Shown in pieces: positions 50,052 through 59,119 of a stretch of 64,000 nt of DNA (within the stretch, counting starts at the first letter, position 1; the number at the start of each line of letters is the position of its first letter). The notes beneath the pieces are model-generated. The model saw nothing but the letters and a program-made list of their open reading frames with translations. It ran no database searches and was not told where the DNA came from. Made by a program: the position numbers and the translations under genes. The stretch comes from Bifidobacterium stellenboschense. GTDB taxonomy: Bacteria > Actinomycetota > Actinomycetes > Actinomycetales > Bifidobacteriaceae. Location of the stretch: NCBI RefSeq assembly GCF_000741785.1, contig NZ_JGZP01000012.1:62001-126000 (forward strand), written 5' to 3'.

Positions 50052-51091
50052 TGCACGTGTTCGTCCAGATACCCTGCCTCAACGAGGCCAAGACACTTCC
50101 GCTCGTCATGGCGCGCATGCCGAAGCGCATCCCCGGCGTCGACCGGCTCGACGTGATGATCATCGACGACGGATGCACCGACGACACGGTCGCCGTCGCG
50201 AGGAGTCTTGGCATCCGCCACATCGTACGCCACAACGGCACGATGGGATTGGCGCGCGCGTTCCGCGACGGCGTCGACTACGCGTTGAAGCACGGCGCCG
50301 ACATCGTCGTCAACACGGACGGCGACAACCAGTACCCGTCTGAACGCATCGGCGACCTCGTCCGCCCGATCATCGAGGGCCGGGCCGACATCGTCGTCGG
50401 CGACCGGCAGACCGCCACGATCAGGGAGTTCAGCCCGTTCAAACGGCTCATGCAGCGATTCGGCTCATGGGTCGTCAACCGCGCCGCCGGCACGGACATC
50501 CCCGACGCGGCGAGCGGATTCCGCGCCTATTCGAAACGTTCGCTCCTCCAGCTCAACATCGTCACCGAATTCAGCTACTGCATGGAGACGATCATCCAGG
50601 CCGGGTACAAGCGCATCGCCATCACCTCCGTGCCGATCGTCACCAATCCGAAGACGCGCAGGTCGCGTCTGTTCCACAACATCTTCGAGCACATGCGCAA
50701 ATCCGCCGGCGCGATCGTGCGCAGCTTCCTCATGTTCCGGGCGCATTCGGTGTTCACGTGGTCCGCGATCCTGCCCGGCATCGCCGCGCTCGTCGTCTTC
50801 GTGCGCTATCTCACGTTCTTCTTCGCCGGACAGGGACGCGGCCACATGCAGTCGTTGCTGCTCGGCGTCATGTTCTTCATCTGGATGGTCGTCTCCCTGC
50901 TGCTGCTCATCGTCTCCGAAGTGCTGCGCACCCAGCGCAAGCTCGAGGAGGACGAACTGGAACGCGTCAAGGAGATCGCGTACGCGCCGGCATCCCGCCG
51001 CCTGTGGACGGACGACGGCGATGACGACGGCGGTGATTCGGATTCCGGTATGGCGACGGACTGGTGCGGAGCGAAGGGAGGAGAGCAGTGA
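50051..51091 (+). CDS. Family 2 glycosyltransferase, polyprenyl-phosphate type
   Basis: The 346-residue product has a GT-A domain: VFVQIPCLNEAKTLP, MIIDDGCTDDT and NTDGDNQYP with the metal-binding DxD. Two C-terminal transmembrane helices and an acidic tail follow, the layout of dolichol/undecaprenyl-phosphate sugar synthases such as GtrB and DPM. It probably loads a sugar onto undecaprenyl phosphate for use outside the membrane by a GT-C enzyme such as its downstream neighbour. It overlaps the flippase by one base and the next gene by four. Confidence 0.87.
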   Translation: MHVFVQIPCLNEAKTLPLVMARMPKRIPGVDRLDVMIIDDGCTDDTVAVARSLGIRHIVRHNGTMGLARAFRDGVDYALKHGADIVVNTDGDNQYPSERIGDLVRPIIEGRADIVVGDRQTATIREFSPFKRLMQRFGSWVVNRAAGTDIPDAASGFRAYSKRSLLQLNIVTEFSYCMETIIQAGYKRIAITSVPIVTNPKTRRSRLFHNIFEHMRKSAGAIVRSFLMFRAHSVFTWSAILPGIAALVVFVRYLTFFFAGQGRGHMQSLLLGVMFFIWMVVSLLLLIVSEVLRTQRKLEEDELERVKEIAYAPASRRLWTDDGDDDGGDSDSGMATDWCGAKGGEQ

Positions 51092-53214
51092 GTCCGATGC
51101 CGGATCCCCGACGTTCCGCATCCCGGCTCTCGCCGTGGACGAGACCCTGCGTGGTCGCGCTCGCCGTGATCGTCACGCTCGAACTGTTCGTGTTCAACCT
51201 GCCGTTCTGGCAGACGCTCGGCTCGACGCCGCGGACGGCGCACGACGACGGGTTCGGCAACGGGCTCGTCGTCGAATCCGGCGGCACCGCCGTCGTCACC
51301 GACCCGGACCACGCGTGGCGCGACATCTCCTCCGACGAACCGATCGACTACCTGTACATCGGCCACGCCGCATCCGAACGCCCCAGCCAGAACGACGCGG
51401 TGCGCTGGCAGGTGTCCACGATGAAGCCGACCGACTCCGGCTGGTACGACGCCAACGCGGACGTCGGCTATTCGCCGTCCGCCGAACACTCCCGATACCA
51501 GCGCATCGGCGACGGCTCCACGCACGTGCGCCTGCGCTACCGGATGGACAAGGGCGCGGTCATTCCGGTCAACACAATCACCGTCAACCCGCACGTGCCG
51601 ATGCGGTTCGACCCCATCCGCCTCGTCGTCGAGATTCTCACGGCGCTCATCATCATCGCCTTCCGGCCCGCATCGCCCTTCTACCGCATGCGCCTCGCCT
51701 TGCGCCGCCGCTCCACGATTGTGCCGCTCGCCGTATGCGCCGCCGTCTCATGCACTCTGCCGCTCGCCCTGTTCGCCATGGCCGCGCCGCTGGAAAGCCC
51801 CGAGCCCGTGTACTGGGATTTCTTCGCCTCCTACCAGGCGACCGACCAGTACCAGCGGCTCGCCGACGCGATCCTCCATGGCAGGACATGGCTCGACTAT
51901 CCGGTCAACGACGCGCTCGCCGCCATGGACAATCCGTATGACACCCGCGCACGCACGCAGGAGGCCCTCGACAGTCCGGATACGCCCGTCTACTTCGACG
52001 TGGCCTTCCACGACGGCCGGTACTACTCGTATTTCGGCGTGCTTCCCGCGCTGCTCCTGTTCGCCCCGTTCAAAGCGGTCACCGGCATGCGCCTGCCCAC
52101 GAACGCGGGAGTGGCGATTGCCGTCGCCCTCGCATCCGCGGCGACCACCCTGCTCGCCATCCAGCTGGCGCGTCTGCTCGGTCGGCGCCGTCCCGTCTCG
52201 CTCGGCGCGACCATGCTCGGCGTGACCGCCATGATGTTCGGCAACGGCATCGCCATGCTCGTCCAGCTCGGCCTGTTCTACCAGATCCCGCAGGAGATAG
52301 CCGTGGCGTTCGCCTCGCTCGGCATCGCGCTGTGGATCGAGGCGAAGCTGCGCGGGCTGGAACGGCATCTGCCGCTGCTCGCCGCGGGATCGGCATGCAT
52401 GGCCCTGACCATCGCCTGCCGGCCGCAGGTCATCCTCGCCACGTTCGTCGCGATCCCGTTGTTCGCCGACGAGATCCGCGACCTGTGGACGCATGGGCTG
52501 CATGACGCGCGGGCGCTGACGCAGGAGACACGCGTGTGGGCGTGGGCGGCCATCCCGTACCTGATCGTCTTCCTGCCGCAGCTCGCCTACAACCAGGCGC
52601 GATTCGGCAGGTCCACCGACTTCGGCGCGAAATACAACCTCACCGGATACGACATGACGAACACGCATCCGCCGTTGACCCAATACCTGTCGTTCGTGTT
52701 CCAATACCTGTTCCAGCCGCCGAACCTCACCGCGCATTTCCCGTTCGTCCAATTGCAGAGCGTGCCGTTGACCACATGGCGCAGCGAACACCCCATGTTC
52801 GGCGGGTGGCTGTTCACCGCCGCGCCGTTCGCGCTCCTGCTGTTCACCATGCTCGTGTGGCGGTTCGCGCTGCGCCGCGTCGCCGCCACGCGTCTCATCG
52901 TCGGCGCGCTCGCCGCATCCGCGCTGACGTTCCTCATCGACGCTCGCGTCCCCGGCGTCGACTTCCGCTACGAGATCGACTTCGGCTTCATGATCATGAC
53001 CGCCGTGCTCGTCCTGCTCTACGCGGTCGACGGCGCGGCGAACCGGGCGGGGTATGGTCCGTGGCGGGACGTGACGCGGCGCCTCACCTTCGGATGGTTC
53101 ACCACCGGAATCGCGGCCGCCTTCCTGTTCCTGTTCTTCAAGCAGTTCGCCTCGGGCATGAACATGCCGGCCGCCATCTGGTGGGACACGGCCTCCTGGT
53201 TCGTGTTCATGTGA
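51088..53214 (+). CDS. GT-C-like multi-spanning membrane glycosyltransferase candidate
   Basis: The 708-residue protein has one helix near residues 20-40, an extracytoplasmic beta-rich region to about 170, then about ten helices. After helix 3 there is a conserved-looking loop: YWDFFASYQATDQYQRLADAILHGRTWLDYPVNDALAAMDNPYD. QY...LA...G and NPYD motifs of this kind occur in large GT-C enzymes that use lipid-linked sugars. The GTG start at 51088 overlaps the preceding stop (GTGA) with GGGAGG upstream. It is last of the four coupled genes; the acceptor is unknown. Confidence 0.75.
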   Translation: MSPMPDPRRSASRLSPWTRPCVVALAVIVTLELFVFNLPFWQTLGSTPRTAHDDGFGNGLVVESGGTAVVTDPDHAWRDISSDEPIDYLYIGHAASERPSQNDAVRWQVSTMKPTDSGWYDANADVGYSPSAEHSRYQRIGDGSTHVRLRYRMDKGAVIPVNTITVNPHVPMRFDPIRLVVEILTALIIIAFRPASPFYRMRLALRRRSTIVPLAVCAAVSCTLPLALFAMAAPLESPEPVYWDFFASYQATDQYQRLADAILHGRTWLDYPVNDALAAMDNPYDTRARTQEALDSPDTPVYFDVAFHDGRYYSYFGVLPALLLFAPFKAVTGMRLPTNAGVAIAVALASAATTLLAIQLARLLGRRRPVSLGATMLGVTAMMFGNGIAMLVQLGLFYQIPQEIAVAFASLGIALWIEAKLRGLERHLPLLAAGSACMALTIACRPQVILATFVAIPLFADEIRDLWTHGLHDARALTQETRVWAWAAIPYLIVFLPQLAYNQARFGRSTDFGAKYNLTGYDMTNTHPPLTQYLSFVFQYLFQPPNLTAHFPFVQLQSVPLTTWRSEHPMFGGWLFTAAPFALLLFTMLVWRFALRRVAATRLIVGALAASALTFLIDARVPGVDFRYEIDFGFMIMTAVLVLLYAVDGAANRAGYGPWRDVTRRLTFGWFTTGIAAAFLFLFFKQFASGMNMPAAIWWDTASWFVFM

Positions 53215-53217
53215 TGC

Positions 53218-53262
53218 GACGTACGATTCACGCGCCGTATGATACGCGGCGTATACGCCTGC
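53218..53262. terminator. Inverted repeats between convergent genes
   Basis: CGCCGTAT and ATACGCGGCG pair around one base, and GCGTATACGC follows. They lie in the 50-base gap between the GT-C-like gene and the AlbA_2 gene, and probably serve as a shared terminator. Confidence 0.45.
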
Positions 53263-53266
53263 CGGG

Positions 53267-54748
53267 TCAGGCGCTCGCCAGCCGGTAGCGTTGGGTCGGG
53301 TCGTCGCGGAAACGCACCTTGGTGACCCGCCCTTCGCGTATCAGTTCGCGCATGCCGGTGGTCACCGCCAGCGGCGTCAGCTGCAGCTCGTGCAGGATCT
53401 CCCGGATGCTCATCGCCGAATGGCGTTCCAGAACGCCGGTGATCGCCTTGGCGATGTCGCTGGGGGTCCCGGCCACGGCGGTCCGATGCCGGGTGATCGT
53501 CATCGTGAACGTGTTGATCGTGTTGCGCGTCGTCGCCGGTTCGATGCCCGCCTCGCGCAACGTGGCGGCGATGCGCTGGTAGCCGTCGCCGCCCTCCGGG
53601 TTCACGTAGCCGCCGCCCGGATAGGGGGTGGATTCGAGCAGGGTGAACAGGAACTGGTTGCGGGTGGAGACGAACGGCACGCCCGTGACCGGATGCGGGT
53701 TGGCGAGCACGTCATGCGTCACCGTGCCGTAGAGGCCTCCGGGATTCGTGATCTCGATGCGGTCGGTGAATACGTTGATGTTGACCTGCGTGCCGCGGGC
53801 GTCGGGGGAGTAGTCGCGGTGGGTGAGCGAGTTCGCGATCGCCTCCCGCAGGGCCACGGGCGGATAGTCGGGCTTCTTCGCGCCGATCCAGTGCATGAGC
53901 GCGTCGACCGCATCGTCGATCATCACCGGAATCGGCCCGACGATGGTCTGCGAGGCGACGAGCCGTTCGTCACCGCGGAACACGTCGTCGCGGCTCGTAC
54001 CCGGAAACACGGCGATGGAGACGCTCAGACGCGGATAGTATTTCTGAGGGTAGCGGCCGAGCGCGAGGAGACCGGCGAGCGTGGGGCGCAGCACGCCGCC
54101 CACCGCCCTGACGTCGGAATCGTCGTGGCGCAGCACCTCCAGATCGAGCAGCATGTCGGTGTCGCCGCGACCGGCGAACACGTGGGGATGCTGCCGTCTG
54201 ACCCGCTCCAGCAGCCCCGCGACGAGACCGGGGTCGAGGTCATCGGGCGTGGCGCGCGGCACGACGTCCAGATCGTAGGTGGGTTGCAGGTGCTCTTCGA
54301 TGAGTCGGTCCACCTCGTACGAGGTCATATGCCGGTCGCCGTCGCCGGTGCGGATATAGGAGCCGCCGTAAGGTCCCCGTTCGGTGATGAAGCAGGGCTT
54401 GTCCCGGGGGATCATCTCGTCGATGCGGGCGAACACGAGGTTCGCTCCCTCGAACGGGCAGGTGACGATCACCGGGCGCACGACCGGCGTCATCTTCTCG
54501 CACGCCTGGCTCAGCGCCTCCTGCATGGCGCGCGCGTTGAACCCTTCGACCGGCGTGAACCCGTTGCGTTCGCTCAATCCGAGGATAATCCAACCGCCCG
54601 AGCCGTTCGAGAACGCGGACAGCGTGTCCGTGATCGTGGACGAGATGCGCCGCGCGCACTCCTTGACCTCGCACTGCTGCGTGTCGTTGCCGATCAGGCG
54701 CATCAGACCGATCAGTTCGGTCATCTTCGCGGTGTAGTCATCGACCAT
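53267..54748 (-). CDS. AlbA_2 (Schlafen-type) ATP-binding regulator
   Basis: The 493-residue protein has an N-terminal AlbA_2/Schlafen domain (about 15-140): ECARRISSTITDTLSAFSNGSGGWIILGLSE and IPRDKPCF. A C-terminal HATPase-like block at about 300-400 has ALREAIANSLTHRDYS and RIEITNPGGLYG, and a winged-helix tail reads IREILHELQLTPLAVTTGMRELIREGRVTKV. Such proteins are predicted transcriptional regulators or defence-linked ATPases; the target is unknown. ATG 54748 follows AAGGAGG. XRE and AIM24 genes lie upstream on the same strand. Confidence 0.82.
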   Translation of the reverse strand: MVDDYTAKMTELIGLMRLIGNDTQQCEVKECARRISSTITDTLSAFSNGSGGWIILGLSERNGFTPVEGFNARAMQEALSQACEKMTPVVRPVIVTCPFEGANLVFARIDEMIPRDKPCFITERGPYGGSYIRTGDGDRHMTSYEVDRLIEEHLQPTYDLDVVPRATPDDLDPGLVAGLLERVRRQHPHVFAGRGDTDMLLDLEVLRHDDSDVRAVGGVLRPTLAGLLALGRYPQKYYPRLSVSIAVFPGTSRDDVFRGDERLVASQTIVGPIPVMIDDAVDALMHWIGAKKPDYPPVALREAIANSLTHRDYSPDARGTQVNINVFTDRIEITNPGGLYGTVTHDVLANPHPVTGVPFVSTRNQFLFTLLESTPYPGGGYVNPEGGDGYQRIAATLREAGIEPATTRNTINTFTMTITRHRTAVAGTPSDIAKAITGVLERHSAMSIREILHELQLTPLAVTTGMRELIREGRVTKVRFRDDPTQRYRLASA

Positions 54749-54835
54749 GGCGGGCCTCCTTGCCACCATTGTGCCGTATGCGAGGCGGCGTCCGGCGTGC
54801 GTGCGTCGGTTCGCCGTCGGCCGTTCACCCGGAAT

Positions 54836-55075
54836 TCACGCGTCGAAGCTGATGGTGAGCGTGCGGCCCATCCCGTGCGCGAGCGCCTCCAGCGTCTTGA
54901 ACGACGGGTTGATGTGCGCCTGTTCGATGCGCTGAATGGTGATGCGCGAGACACCGGTCGCGTCGGCCAGCTGTTGCTGGGTCATCCCCGACTCCTTGCG
55001 CGCCTTGAGCAGCGCCGCACCCACCTCCGGGTAGACGCGCGGCTTGTCGGATGCGGTCGCGTTGCCGTCGGTCAT
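54836..55075 (-). CDS. XRE-family HTH transcriptional regulator
   Basis: The 79-residue product is nearly all helix-turn-helix: VGAALLKARKESGMTQQQLADATGVSRITIQRIEQAHINPSFKTLEALAHGMG. It has the size of an antitoxin or phage-type repressor. GGAGGAG precedes the ATG. It lies between the AIM24 gene (28 bases) and the AlbA_2 regulator (88 bases), all on the minus strand. No toxin partner is recognisable next to it. Confidence 0.88.
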   Translation of the reverse strand: MTDGNATASDKPRVYPEVGAALLKARKESGMTQQQLADATGVSRITIQRIEQAHINPSFKTLEALAHGMGRTLTISFDA

Positions 55076-55102
55076 GGTTCTCCTCCTTCCGATTGGGGCC
55101 GG

Positions 55103-55903
55103 TCACACGGTGCCGGAGCCGGCGTTGATATTGAACGTGGGACCGGAGACCGGCGCGAGCAGCACGCGGCCGACGCCGCGGTACACGTTCACCAATCCTT
55201 CGCCGCTCGCGGCGGAGCCGATCAGCGTCTTACCGGAGCGTTCCACCGTGAACTGCAATCCGCTGGTCCACGCGATGGCGAAGTTGCCGTCGATTTTCAG
55301 CTCGTCGTTCTCCAAATCGACGGTGATGAGCTCGGACGCGGGGACGGGGGATTCCAGCGCGACCGTGCCCTGCCCTTCAAGCGCGAGGTTGAACAGCCCC
55401 TCGCCGCCGGCGACCATCGCGCTCGGGCGCGACACCATCACCGCGCGCTGCCGCACGGTCGACTCGCACGCGTAGAACAGGCCGTCGTTGACCGTCATCG
55501 AACCGCCCATCTGCGCCGCTGGGTCGATGAGCAGGATGTGACGGTACGTGGGTTCGAGCACCAGCGTGCCGATTCCCTGGTATTCGGGTTTGACCGCGGA
55601 CTCCTTGGTCACCGCGCCGCGCGCCATCTTGCCGATGAAGTCGCCCACGCCCTTGACGCCCGTCGTGGCCTGGATATGGCCGGCGGTCCACTGCATGGCG
55701 CCGGCCTGCACGGTGATCCCGGTCTTGCCGTCGAGCGTGCACACCACCTGACGGCGGCGCACGTTCATCTCGGAAGCGAAATACGCGCCGGCGGCGCCAC
55801 CGTAGTCGACGGACAGGTCCCGCTTCCATTCGATGACCTGGAACGGCCCCTGCCGGGCGACGATGGCGACGTCGTCGTTGTCTGTGAAGTTGTAGATGCG
55901 CAT
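55103..55903 (-). CDS. AIM24 family protein
   Basis: The 266-residue beta-rich protein is of the AIM24 (DUF124, TRAP-like) family. It starts MRIYNFTDNDDVAIVARQGPFQVIEWKRDLSVDYG, followed by repeated short strands such as QAGAMQWTAGHIQATTGVKGVGDFIGKMARGAVTKES and VNDGLFYACESTVRQRAVM. Bacterial family members are of unknown function; the yeast member is a mitochondrial inner-membrane protein. AAAGGAG before ATG 55903 sets the start; the open frame to 56110 is otherwise unsupported. Confidence 0.85.
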   Translation of the reverse strand: MRIYNFTDNDDVAIVARQGPFQVIEWKRDLSVDYGGAAGAYFASEMNVRRRQVVCTLDGKTGITVQAGAMQWTAGHIQATTGVKGVGDFIGKMARGAVTKESAVKPEYQGIGTLVLEPTYRHILLIDPAAQMGGSMTVNDGLFYACESTVRQRAVMVSRPSAMVAGGEGLFNLALEGQGTVALESPVPASELITVDLENDELKIDGNFAIAWTSGLQFTVERSGKTLIGSAASGEGLVNVYRGVGRVLLAPVSGPTFNINAGSGTV

Positions 55904-56162
55904 GGCAGCTCCTTTGCCGTGATGGTTCGCGAAGCGGAGGACGATCCTCCCTCCACACCAACATACCTCATCGCCGCGTGGACGGAGGCGACCGTCCGAA
56001 GTCCTGAATCGCGGCTTCGGGACGGTTTTCGCGGGCGGCGGAGGGATGTTTGGGGGAGTCCGGTACCATGGGAAGGTTGAATCCTCGCGGCCGCGCATGA
56101 CGGGCACCACATGTCATGACGGGCGGCCGACTCCATTCACCGCAAGCAGTCAGGAGCCTCAC

Positions 56163-57530
56163 ATGACCTCACACCCTCCGATCCACGAGGGCATCCTCGA
56201 ACCGGGCGCCGTCAGGATACACAAGGGCAAACGCCGCCTCATCCGGTTCACCCACTCGTCCACACGCGCCACCATGCTCATGGTCGGCGCCGCGCTCGCC
56301 GCGTTCCTCATCGAGAACACGCCCGCATTGCCGTACTTCAACGAATTCTGGCAGTCCGTGCACCTCGCGTTCTCCATCGGTCCGCTCCATGCGGACATCA
56401 GCCTCGAACACTTCATCAATGATTTCCTCATGGCCCTGTTCTTCCTCATGGTCGGACTGGAGATCAAACACGAGATGCGCGCCGGCGAGCTCACCGAACC
56501 ACGCAAGGCCGTCCTGCCGATCGTCGCCGCGGCCGGAGGCGCCGTCCTGCCCGCCCTCGTCTACCTCGCGGTCAACATAGGAGGCGAGCATGCGGGCGGT
56601 TGGGGCGTGCCCATGGCCAACGACATCGCCTTCTGCCTCGGCCTGCTCGCCCTGCTCGGCAGCCGCGTGCCCGCGGGACTGCGCGCCTACCTGTCCGCGC
56701 TCACCATCGCCGACGACATGATCGCCATCGGCGTGATCGCCCTGTTCTACACGTCCGACCTGAATTTGCCGTGGCTGATCGCCGCACTGGTCATGCTCGC
56801 CGTCCTGTTCGCGTTCAACCGGCTCCACATCCACGACCTGCCGCCCTATCTCGTCGTCGGATTCGTCATGTGGGTGTGCGTGCTGTTCTCCGGCGTGCAC
56901 GCCACGCTCGCCGGCGTGATGCTCGCGCTCGCCATCCCTGCACGTTCCGAGATCAAACTCGACCGTGTGGGCGCATGGTTCGCGAAACGCGTGCGCTCCG
57001 CCGAGGACCGTTACGATCCGGGCGAGCCGGACATCGCGCAGAAGGAGTACCTGCGCGAGGTGGAGTCGATCCGGCGCGTCTCCAGTGCGACGATCCCGCC
57101 GACCATTCGGCTGGAGAACGGCCTGCACACGTTCGTCACCTTCTTCGTACTGCCCCTGTTCGCGTTCTCGAACGCCGGCGTCGTGCTGCACGGCATGTCC
57201 GTGGGGGAGATTGTGACCAGCCCGGTCGCGATCGGCGTGTTCCTCGGCCTGTTCGTCGGCAAGCCGCTCGGCATCTTCCTCGCCACGTGGGCGACCGTGC
57301 GGCTCGGCGTCTCCGGCTTGCCGGACGGCGTCAGATGGGGGCATATCGCCGGCGTGTCCATCCTTGGCGGCGTCGGCTTCACGATGGCGATCTTCGTGAC
57401 GAACCTCTCGTTCACGGACGTGCAGACCGCGGCCATCGCGAAGACCGCGATTCTCGCCGCGTCGATCCTCGCCGGGGCGATCGGCTTCCTCGTCCTGCGC
57501 CGTCAGGTGGCGGATGCGGAGGAGGAGTAG
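56163..57530 (+). CDS. nhaA: Na+/H+ antiporter, NhaA family
   Basis: The 455-residue protein has 12 predicted helices. It exchanges sodium for protons, for pH and salt homeostasis. The motifs are NDFLMALFFLMVGLEIKHE, PMANDIAFCLGLLALLG with Asp154 (E. coli Asp133), and LTIADDMIAIGVIALFYT with the ion-binding Asp184-Asp185 pair. The usual ATDIAF has Asn for Thr here (ANDIAF). A hydrophilic loop at about 255-310 is longer than in E. coli NhaA. ATG 56163 follows CAGGAG. Confidence 0.93.
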   Translation: MTSHPPIHEGILEPGAVRIHKGKRRLIRFTHSSTRATMLMVGAALAAFLIENTPALPYFNEFWQSVHLAFSIGPLHADISLEHFINDFLMALFFLMVGLEIKHEMRAGELTEPRKAVLPIVAAAGGAVLPALVYLAVNIGGEHAGGWGVPMANDIAFCLGLLALLGSRVPAGLRAYLSALTIADDMIAIGVIALFYTSDLNLPWLIAALVMLAVLFAFNRLHIHDLPPYLVVGFVMWVCVLFSGVHATLAGVMLALAIPARSEIKLDRVGAWFAKRVRSAEDRYDPGEPDIAQKEYLREVESIRRVSSATIPPTIRLENGLHTFVTFFVLPLFAFSNAGVVLHGMSVGEIVTSPVAIGVFLGLFVGKPLGIFLATWATVRLGVSGLPDGVRWGHIAGVSILGGVGFTMAIFVTNLSFTDVQTAAIAKTAILAASILAGAIGFLVLRRQVADAEEE

Positions 57531-57579
57531 GTCTCCGGAGCCATGCCGGCGGAATCCGGGATACGCAATAGGTGCGCGA

Positions 57580-57625
57580 AAGGGCGGGGCCCGAACCATA
57601 TCGGTTCGGGCCCCGCCCTTCGTCA
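57580..57625. terminator. Bidirectional terminator between nhaA and pbuX
   Basis: An 18-bp perfect stem (57580-57597 with 57603-57620) with a 5-base loop lies between convergent genes. A or T bases flank both sides weakly. Confidence 0.8.
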
Positions 57626-57667
57626 CGTGGGCTCCCGTCTCTTCTCAGGGAACCAGCCGGAACGCCG

Positions 57668-59032
57668 TCACTTGGCGTCCGTCTGCTCCTTCGGCGCGGA
57701 GAGGAAGTGCTCCTCGCTCGGCAGCACGGCGTTCAAAATCACGGCCACGACGAACGCGACGGCGATGCAGTTCGAGGCGAAGATCTGCTGGAACAGGGCC
57801 GGGAACTGGTCGAAGATGTCGCTCACCTGCGTGAAGCCGATGCCGATCGTCAGGCTCAGCGCGGCGATCGTGATGTTGCGCTGCGTGAAGCCGGCCTCCG
57901 CGATCATCTGGAAGCCGGAGAGGATGATGTTGCCGAACATCATGATCGTGCAGCCGCCGAGCACCGCCTGCGGCAGCGAGTTGAACACCTCGGCGATGGC
58001 CGGCACGAAGCTCGCCACCACGAGGATCAGACCGCCGGAGAGGATCACCTTGCGGTTGACGACCTTCGTCATCGCGACCAGGCCGATGTTCTGCGCGAAC
58101 GAGGTGAGCGGCAGGCATCCGAACAGGCCGGACACGGAGGAGATGAGGCCGTCGCCGGCGATCGCGCCCGCCGTCTCCTTCTCCGTGGGGAGCCTGTTCA
58201 GACCGACCTTGGTGAGGGCGGCCGTGTCGCCCAGCACCTCGACCGAGGAGACCACGTACAGCAGGCCGAGGGAGATGATCGCACCCCAGTCGAACACCGG
58301 CTTGAACGGCATGAACTGCGGCACGGAGACGATGGCGAGATGCTGGAAGCCGGAGAAATCGACCTTGCCCATGCAGATGGCCGCCACATAGCCGACGACC
58401 AGGCCGAACAGCACGGACAGCTGCTTGGCGGTGCCCTTCATCAGCAGCTGGAACGCGAGGCAGGCGACCAGCGAGATCAGGCCCAGCGTGAGGTTCTGCC
58501 ACGAACCGAAGTCCTTTGCACCGCTGCCTCCGCCGAAGCTCGTCGCGCCCACGTTGAGCAGCGAGAAGCCGATCGACGTGACGACGATCGCCGAGACGAT
58601 CGGCGGCACGAACCGACGCCAGTACTTCGCGGTCAGGCCGAGCACCAGCTCCAGCAGACCGCCGACCATGACCGCGCCGACGACCGCGCCGTAACCCTTG
58701 TCCGCGCAGATCGCGACCGCGGCCGCCACGTACGTGAACGAGATGCCCGTCACCATCGGCAGACGCGAGCCGATGCGCCACGCGCCGTACAGCTGCAGGC
58801 AGGTGCCGAGACCCGCCACCAGCAGACCGGCCTGGATGACGGCGGCCGACTGGGCGGCGCTCATCTTCGCCGCCGAGGCGACGATGAAGATCGGGGCGAG
58901 GTTCGCGACGAACATCGCCATCACATGCTGCAGGCCGAACGGAATGCCCTTCCAGAAGGAGACCGGCGCGTCGAGGGAGGTCAGCGCCTCCATCGAGATG
59001 CCGGCCTTCCCGACGTTCTTCTTCTCTTCCAT
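57668..59032 (-). CDS. pbuX: Nucleobase:cation symporter, NCS2 family, probable xanthine permease
   Basis: The 454-residue membrane protein has about 14 helices. NCS2 features are present: GLQHVMAMFVANLAPIFI, the VVSSVEVLGDTAALTKVG substrate-site helix with a conserved Glu, and SFAQNIGLVAMTKVVNRKVI. Linkage to xpt on the same strand points to xanthine, as in the B. subtilis xpt-pbuX operon. ATG 59032 follows GAGAGGACATC; a longer frame (59104) begins inside the intergenic hairpin and is rejected. Confidence 0.9.
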   Translation of the reverse strand: MEEKKNVGKAGISMEALTSLDAPVSFWKGIPFGLQHVMAMFVANLAPIFIVASAAKMSAAQSAAVIQAGLLVAGLGTCLQLYGAWRIGSRLPMVTGISFTYVAAAVAICADKGYGAVVGAVMVGGLLELVLGLTAKYWRRFVPPIVSAIVVTSIGFSLLNVGATSFGGGSGAKDFGSWQNLTLGLISLVACLAFQLLMKGTAKQLSVLFGLVVGYVAAICMGKVDFSGFQHLAIVSVPQFMPFKPVFDWGAIISLGLLYVVSSVEVLGDTAALTKVGLNRLPTEKETAGAIAGDGLISSVSGLFGCLPLTSFAQNIGLVAMTKVVNRKVILSGGLILVVASFVPAIAEVFNSLPQAVLGGCTIMMFGNIILSGFQMIAEAGFTQRNITIAALSLTIGIGFTQVSDIFDQFPALFQQIFASNCIAVAFVVAVILNAVLPSEEHFLSAPKEQTDAK

Positions 59033-59054
59033 GATGTCCTCTCTTGATTCCTTG

Positions 59055-59108
59055 CGACATGAACGGCCCTCCCCGGGGCGACGGCCGCGGGGAGGGCCGT
59101 TCATGTCG
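59055..59108 (-). terminator. Long perfect hairpin between xpt and pbuX
   Basis: A 20-bp perfect inverted repeat (59055-59074 with 59089-59108) with a 14-base loop fills the xpt-pbuX gap. It lacks a T run and may attenuate or stabilise rather than terminate. Confidence 0.65.
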
Positions 59109-59119
59109 TCATCGTATGG

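Noticed and set aside
54747..54935. Small plus-strand frame between the AlbA_2 and XRE genes
   Set aside because: It overlaps the XRE gene in antisense and has no ribosome binding site.
53291..56080. Frame of 929 codons opposite the AlbA_2, XRE and AIM24 genes
   Set aside because: It spans three recognisable minus-strand genes, each with its own start signal, so it is a GC-bias artefact.
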